NCBI GenBank assembly: GCA_946415755.1
Contig: CAMKTS010000019.1
Span: forward strand, 1 to 64,000
From: an uncultured Prevotella sp.
Lineage (GTDB): Bacteria; Bacteroidota; Bacteroidia; Bacteroidales; Bacteroidaceae
Length of the DNA: 64,000 nucleotides
Direction: 5' to 3'
The position numbers were made by a program, and so were the translations under genes. Below, piece by piece: positions 59,789-64,000 of the stretch; the stretch's first letter is position 1; each line of letters begins with the position of its first letter. The notes under the pieces are model-generated. The model was not told where the DNA came from, searched no databases, and saw only the letters and a list, made by a program, of their open reading frames with translations.

Positions 59789-61229
59789 TTGGCAGGAGTT
59801 CAAGGCAATACTTGACCAGTATGGAATAAAGAAGCTCTATCACTTTACAGATAGAGACAACCTTGAATCAATCATCAAAAATGGAGGACTTTATTCATGG
59901 ATGGATTGTGAACGTAAAGGAATTAAGATTAATAAACCAGGTGGTAGTACCGCTTCAAGACAATTGGATAGTAGTCGAAATCTAGAAGACTATGTGAGAG
60001 TAAGTTTCACAACACAGCATCCGATGATGTATGTGGCAATGAAAGATGGCAGAATATCCAATCCTGTTATATTGGAGATTGACTTGGAGACCATTTATTG
60101 GAATGAGACCTTGTATGCTAATCTTAATGCGGCAAGATATACACTCAACCCCAATATCGGCCCAACTATTTCGGACTTTAAACAGATTCATTTCCAATCT
60201 GTAAAAGTTCACAAGCATTTCGATTTGCCCGAAGTAGAACAACCATATTTCCAGGCAGAGGTGCTGGTGAAGAACTTCATTCCATTGGAATATATCAAAA
60301 ACATAGCTAACTTTGGTATACCTATTCCTGCTCAACCAAAGAAACTGCAAATCAAAAATCCATATACAGCTCAGATAACAAGAAACACGCCTACGGCATT
60401 TATATTTATGATTGACCAGTCGATTTCAATGAGCCGTAAGTTGAATTATCGTGGGGAATTCATTACTCTCGCAGATGCTGTGGCCAGAATTGTTAATAAT
60501 CAGATAAACGAATTAGTTCTTAGATGTATAAAGACTAACGAGGTCAGACACTATTATGACATCGCTGTCATTGGCTATGGTGATGATGCGAACTATGGAT
60601 GGAAAGGAACGTTGGCAGGGCGTGATTTCGTAACGCCAGAAGAATTGAAAAACAATCCATTCAAGAAGATAACTGTCAAGGAAGAGAAGCGGACAAGGAA
60701 AGGGGTGGAATTGAAGGAAGTGGAAAAGGTGCAGTGGGTAGAACCTGTTGCTGCAGGCAAATATACAAGAGCTCATAAAGCATTTGCTATGGCAAAAGAC
60801 CTTTTAGATAAGTGGATGAAGGAGCACCATGAAAAGGACTGCTATCCTCCAACCATCATTAATATTACTGATGGTGCCTTTAATGGTATCGTAAATCCTC
60901 GTGAGGTAAATACACAACTTGCAAACGAATTGAAGGCTCTGTTTACGAATGATGGTAACGTCTTGTTATGGAACATCCATGTTACACCTGATAATAAGGA
61001 ACAAATTCTTCTGCCTATAAGCAAGACAGAGCTAAATGGTGACAAGGATTCCGATTTGCTTTATGATGTATCGAGCTTGCTGCCTTCAAGGTATAATCAA
61101 CCTATTGGTGACTTACGGGGTGATGCAGAGAATACTAGACACGTCGCAATGGCCACCAATACAGACCTCTCGACTCTGATTCAATTAATGGATATTGGTA
61201 CACCAACAAATATAAGTCCAAATCAATGA
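59772..61229 (+). CDS. DarT-like ADP-ribosyltransferase fused to a vWA domain
   Basis: The 485-residue protein has two parts. Residues about 10-190 resemble DarT/DUF4433, which transfers ADP-ribose from NAD to thymidine in single-stranded DNA. KKLYHFTDRDNLESIIKNGG matches the NAD-binding start, and QAEVLV contains the candidate catalytic Glu163. Residues about 205-470 are a von Willebrand A domain with a MIDAS motif FMIDQSISMS (D215-x-S-x-S) and later NITDGAF, as in TerY-like proteins. DarT is normally stand-alone and paired with the macrodomain antitoxin DarG. The stop overlaps the PP2C start (ATGA). Confidence 0.78.
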   Translation: MEKKSNWQEFKAILDQYGIKKLYHFTDRDNLESIIKNGGLYSWMDCERKGIKINKPGGSTASRQLDSSRNLEDYVRVSFTTQHPMMYVAMKDGRISNPVILEIDLETIYWNETLYANLNAARYTLNPNIGPTISDFKQIHFQSVKVHKHFDLPEVEQPYFQAEVLVKNFIPLEYIKNIANFGIPIPAQPKKLQIKNPYTAQITRNTPTAFIFMIDQSISMSRKLNYRGEFITLADAVARIVNNQINELVLRCIKTNEVRHYYDIAVIGYGDDANYGWKGTLAGRDFVTPEELKNNPFKKITVKEEKRTRKGVELKEVEKVQWVEPVAAGKYTRAHKAFAMAKDLLDKWMKEHHEKDCYPPTIINITDGAFNGIVNPREVNTQLANELKALFTNDGNVLLWNIHVTPDNKEQILLPISKTELNGDKDSDLLYDVSSLLPSRYNQPIGDLRGDAENTRHVAMATNTDLSTLIQLMDIGTPTNISPNQ

Positions 61230-62086
61230 GAGCAAAAAGTGTTTCTATTCCCAAGTTTGGGGAAAAAATATCCGAGGATGCAGTTCTCGCAAGAAATGGC
61301 CTGATTGCTGTTTCTGATGGTGCTGGTGGTGGTGGCGTGTTTGCAGATAAGTGGGCGCAATATCTTGTTGCTCATTTGCCTGATGAGCCAATAAGGAACT
61401 ATGTAGAATTTGACTCATGGATAGATAGTATCTGGGAAAAGTTCTACAGTGAGCATGAACAATTGGCAAAAACACAGGGTGGCTTATTCTTAAATAAGTT
61501 CTATGATGAAGGATCGTTTGCAACTTTAGTTGCAGTATGGAAAGTGTCAGAGAAAGAATGTAGATGGATAAGCTATGGCGATAGTGTAGCCTTTTGTTAT
61601 GAAAGGGCGAATGGGGAATTACAGCATTCTTTCACGAAATTGGTTGATTTTAACCATCCTCCCTATCTGATTAACTGTAAAGACCCCCTTGATGAAAAAG
61701 GATTTAGGTCGGGATCATTTGTAACCTCTAAAACCTCTGTTGTTTTTTGTGCCAGTGACGCATTGGCGCACATGATTTTAATGCTTTATGAAATTGGGCT
61801 CCAAAATATGGGAAGCCACATATTCGATACAGAGATAGAAGAAGCAATAAATGCCCAGACGAGAAACAGTCAGTATATTAGGCTGGCGAAGAACCTTATT
61901 TCTGACTATGATTCAAAGATAAAATACTGTGTTAGACTCTCTAAGAGTAATGACACATTCCAAAGTGGCATGAACAACCATAGACTGCGATTAAAACTTA
62001 TTGCTGACGATGATTATTCTTTGGCAGTAATGGATTATAATGAAAAAGCATTTAAAGAATGTATACCACTTATAAACATTGAATAG
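61226..62086 (+). CDS. PP2C-like Ser/Thr phosphatase
   Basis: The 286-residue protein has the PPM/PP2C metal motifs: SEDAVLARNGLIAVSDGAGG (Asp18 and Asp31-Gly), EGSFATLVAVW, ISYGDSVAFCYE (GDS), FCASDALAHMIL (in place of the usual SDG) and a distal DDDYSLAVM (in place of DDxT). The core sites for two Mg or Mn ions are kept. It would reverse the work of the three kinases. It overlaps the vWA gene and is followed one base later by the next gene. The kinase-vWA-PP2C set recalls TerY-P triads. Confidence 0.85.
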   Translation: MRAKSVSIPKFGEKISEDAVLARNGLIAVSDGAGGGGVFADKWAQYLVAHLPDEPIRNYVEFDSWIDSIWEKFYSEHEQLAKTQGGLFLNKFYDEGSFATLVAVWKVSEKECRWISYGDSVAFCYERANGELQHSFTKLVDFNHPPYLINCKDPLDEKGFRSGSFVTSKTSVVFCASDALAHMILMLYEIGLQNMGSHIFDTEIEEAINAQTRNSQYIRLAKNLISDYDSKIKYCVRLSKSNDTFQSGMNNHRLRLKLIADDDYSLAVMDYNEKAFKECIPLINIE

Positions 62087-62087
62087 C

Positions 62088-63335
62088 ATGGAAGAGAAGA
62101 ATAACGTATATACTCCAGACTACATAGATACCCTGCTGTCAAATCAGATTTTCGTATTTGGTAGCAATTCACTGGGCTATCATACTGGTGGTGCTTCTGG
62201 TACTGCCAGAAAAAAATTTGGTGCTGTTTGGGGACAACCGGAAGGACTACAGGGACAGAGTTATGCCATCCCCGTTGATTTTGGCAAAGGCGTGAGGAAG
62301 GATGCGGAAGTAAAGACGGCTATTGATAGGTTTATTGATTTTGCAAAGGCTCATCATGAACTGTTTTTCTTTGTAACCCGTGTTGGATGTGGAATTGCCG
62401 GCTATCATGACGAAGAGATGGCGCAATTCTTTAGGGAGGCATTGAATCTGAACAATGTATGCCTGCCAAAGAGTTTTGTTGATGCACTCAGTAACGGTAA
62501 AATCGAATATGACCTGGAGCGATTTGTTGAAGCACAGGATATGGTATATGATATGGCACTTCGTGAAATAAAGGAGGGTCAGAAACGAGGCCATTGGATA
62601 TGGTTCGTATTCCCGCAGATTAAAGGTTTGGGGCATAGTTATAACTCCGAATACTATGGTATTAGTGGGGCTAAAGAGGCTAAAGCTTACTTGGAGCACC
62701 CTTTTTTGGGGGCAAGGCTTAGGGAAATATCTCAAGCCATGCTCGATTGTGGGAACCCGTCTGCAGACGACATCCTCGGATTCCCTGATGTGTTGAAGGT
62801 CAGGTCGTGTATGACTCTATTTGATATGGTATCACCCAACGACATCTTCAAGCAGGTGTTGGATAAATACTATGAGGGCAAGCCCTGTGACAAGACTATC
62901 TGGAGATTAGGAACACGGGAAGAGAAAACCAAGAATGCCATAAAACTGAGCAAACTGCGTATTGCCAAAGACGGAACCATTCTTCTTGCAGACTACCAAA
63001 AAGAGATTAAGATGGAGCCTATCGTTAAGGCTGTATATTTACTGTTCTTGAATCACCCAGAGGGTATTGCTTTCAAGTATCTGCCTGACTACAGGAAAGA
63101 ACTAACAGACCTGTATCAGAAGATAAAACCATTTGGATTGACAGAAAGAGCGATTAGAAGCATAGAGGATGTGACGAACCCCCTTCTTAATTCTATCAAC
63201 GAGAAGTGTTCACGCATCAGGGCAGCTTTCTTGCCAGAAGTAGATACAACATTGTTGGAGCAATATATTATAACTGGCAAGAGCGGTGAGGTCAAGAAAA
63301 TCCTCTTATCTCGTGGCTTAGTGGTCTGGGAATAA
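62088..63335 (+). CDS. Three-part protein: A1S_2505-like, DUF1810-like and C-terminal domain
   Basis: The product (415 residues from ATG 62088) has three parts. Residues about 10-140 (IFVFGSNSLGYHTGGASGTA, GLQGQSYAIPVDFGKGVRK, FVTRVGCGIAGYHDEEMAQF) resemble a phage-linked domain known as A1S_2505, similar in style to a macro-like nucleotide-binding fold. Residues about 150-285 (EIKEGQKRGHWIWFVFPQIK, LGHSYNSEYYGISG, MTLFDMVSP) match DUF1810. The rest (KDGTILLADYQKEIKMEPIV, SINEKCSRIRAAF) is a Bacteroidetes-specific domain of unknown role. It ends the operon. TTG 62079 is a less likely start. Confidence 0.72.
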   Translation: MEEKNNVYTPDYIDTLLSNQIFVFGSNSLGYHTGGASGTARKKFGAVWGQPEGLQGQSYAIPVDFGKGVRKDAEVKTAIDRFIDFAKAHHELFFFVTRVGCGIAGYHDEEMAQFFREALNLNNVCLPKSFVDALSNGKIEYDLERFVEAQDMVYDMALREIKEGQKRGHWIWFVFPQIKGLGHSYNSEYYGISGAKEAKAYLEHPFLGARLREISQAMLDCGNPSADDILGFPDVLKVRSCMTLFDMVSPNDIFKQVLDKYYEGKPCDKTIWRLGTREEKTKNAIKLSKLRIAKDGTILLADYQKEIKMEPIVKAVYLLFLNHPEGIAFKYLPDYRKELTDLYQKIKPFGLTERAIRSIEDVTNPLLNSINEKCSRIRAAFLPEVDTTLLEQYIITGKSGEVKKILLSRGLVVWE

Positions 63336-63345
63336 CATTGCATTT

Positions 63346-63360
63346 CCACAAGGCTTGTGG
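63346..63360. repeat. CACAAGGCTTGTG palindrome, copy 3
   Basis: CCACAAG-G-CTTGTGG, 7-bp arms, 10 bases after the stop of the last island gene. It shares the 13-base core of copies 1 and 2. No T-run follows, so a terminator role is weaker here. Confidence 0.65.
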
Positions 63361-63370
63361 GGCAAAATCG

Positions 63371-63407
63371 TTTGGTTGCAGAGTTGGAAATCTCTAACTT
63401 TGCAACC
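63371..63407 (+). promoter_or_regulatory. Promoter with overlapping hairpin operator
   Basis: TTTG (63371-63374) and TAACTTTG (63395-63402) have a 20-base spacer, a full Bacteroidetes promoter. GGTTGCAGAGTT (63374-63385) and AACTTTGCAACC (63396-63407) form a 12-bp inverted repeat with a single G-T pair, covering the spacer and -7 box. A dimeric repressor site is likely. Confidence 0.6.
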
Positions 63408-63437
63408 AAGTTTAATTATTTGGATTATGCAAGGTTT

Positions 63438-64000
63438 ATGATTTTAGTTTATATTATTGTTGCAATTGCTATTGTTCATGCATTGTTTTTTCTTTATCCA
63501 GTATATAGAGATGAAGCTCTGGACATTTATTCATGGAGACCATGGACAGAGAAAAACTATGTATTGTTCAAAAAAGCAATTGGAAACAACAAAGCAGTAA
63601 AGGTTCGACTTCTGACAAATTGGTTTGTATGGCCATTTATATGTTTGTTCACTATTGTCATGCCAATAGTGTTCCTTTTTAAGTTGCCTAGCATTTTAAA
63701 AGAATATGATGGAGAAATAACTTATAGTCAGGATGGCAAGACTCTTTTGAAGGTCGCGGAGAATTGTAGAAGAGTCAAAATTAAGAAAGGAGTTGAGGTT
63801 GTTGGAGAAGGTGCGTTTGATAGCACTCGCGTTAGGCATATCTATTTGCCAAATACTATTCGAATTTTCGAACCTAACGCTCTTCTTCGAGCTCATTATT
63901 TGGAGAGTATTAATCTTCCCGTCTCACTTGTCAAAATAGACGCATATGCATTTCATTTTTGTGGTAGCTTTGATAAAGGATTGAAGAAACTGATTCTCCC
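63438..64000 (+). CDS. Membrane protein with BspA-type LRR, cut by window end
   Basis: The reading frame opens at ATG 63438 and is still open at the window end (187 codons). Two hydrophobic segments (about 2-20 and 60-82) flank a basic cytoplasmic-type loop (YSWRPWTEKNYVLFKKAIGN). After them come LRR_5-type repeats (VGEGAFDSTRVRHIYLPNTI, EPNALLRAHYLESINLPVSL, DAYAFHFCGSFDKGLKKLIL) like those in kinase 1. It belongs with the island in base composition and domain type. The C-terminus and function are unknown. Confidence 0.65.
   Translation, partial: MILVYIIVAIAIVHALFFLYPVYRDEALDIYSWRPWTEKNYVLFKKAIGNNKAVKVRLLTNWFVWPFICLFTIVMPIVFLFKLPSILKEYDGEITYSQDGKTLLKVAENCRRVKIKKGVEVVGEGAFDSTRVRHIYLPNTIRIFEPNALLRAHYLESINLPVSLVKIDAYAFHFCGSFDKGLKKLIL

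Noticed and set aside
63374..63407. Invertible promoter (phase switch)
   Set aside because: The inverted arms are only 10 bases apart and cover the promoter itself, and no invertase gene is seen; an operator is simpler.
1..64000. tRNA, rRNA or riboswitch genes
   Set aside because: Reading both strands I saw no cloverleaf, rRNA segment or familiar riboswitch core; a covariance-model scan would be needed to exclude weak cases.

Overview
The window looks like the chromosome of a Bacteroidales bacterium, most likely Prevotellaceae (Prevotella, Segatella, Xylanibacter or a relative). The evidence is the recurring TAnnTTTG promoter -7 box, families largely confined to Bacteroidetes (DUF3256, DUF4296, DUF4293, DUF4491, DUF5687, a Bacteroidetes-type omega subunit, a FeoA-FeoB fusion), many SPII lipoproteins, and protein similarity to Prevotella. 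This is inferred from gene content; no rRNA or tRNA gene is present.

Positions 1-47.9 kb are ordinary core genome. They hold a PqqD-like protein and a repeat-rich gap (1-0.96 kb); mazG, a lipoprotein and rnz; an L,D-transpeptidase, ECF sigma factor, membrane protein and Spy-like group (3.5-6.8 kb); prmA-nth; two envelope proteins; a LolE-like permease with an aminotransferase; an MltF-like transglycosylase; feoAB; a minus-strand ftsK-lolA-DUF5687-DUF4491-rlmH run; an RNase D-like exonuclease, rlmI-like gene and tilS; ileS-dksA-like-lspA-DUF4296; a nucleoside transporter, rsmE, paaK and DUF3256; uvrB with an SLC13 carrier and methylmalonyl-CoA decarboxylase on the minus strand; bamD, omega and DUF4293; a GHL10 hydrolase; cstA; nadC; and an M23 peptidase. 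Several small repeat elements sit here: ACGT-flanked palindromes, an in-frame palindrome inside the rlmI-like gene, a possible MITE after tilS, and inverted heptanucleotide arrays in the M23 gene.

Positions 47.9-63.3 kb are different. The DNA becomes visibly A+T-rich from about 49.7 kb, and the genes form one close-packed plus-strand cluster. It contains three paralogous Ser/Thr kinases, each joined to a different repeat (BspA-type LRR, Sel1, or extracytoplasmic WG repeats), an SMC/PrrC-like ATPase, a DUF6939-like protein, a DarT-like ADP-ribosyltransferase fused to a vWA domain, a PP2C phosphatase, and a three-part protein with A1S_2505-like and DUF1810-like domains. An fRMsr-Nudix fusion and an ADP-ribosylglycohydrolase lie immediately upstream. 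A CACAAGGCTTGTG palindrome occurs at both edges. I read this as a phospho-signalling and ADP-ribosylation stress or conflict island, related in logic to kinase/PP2C/vWA (TerY-P type) triads; its function is inferred. A further membrane LRR gene starts at 63.4 kb and runs off the window.
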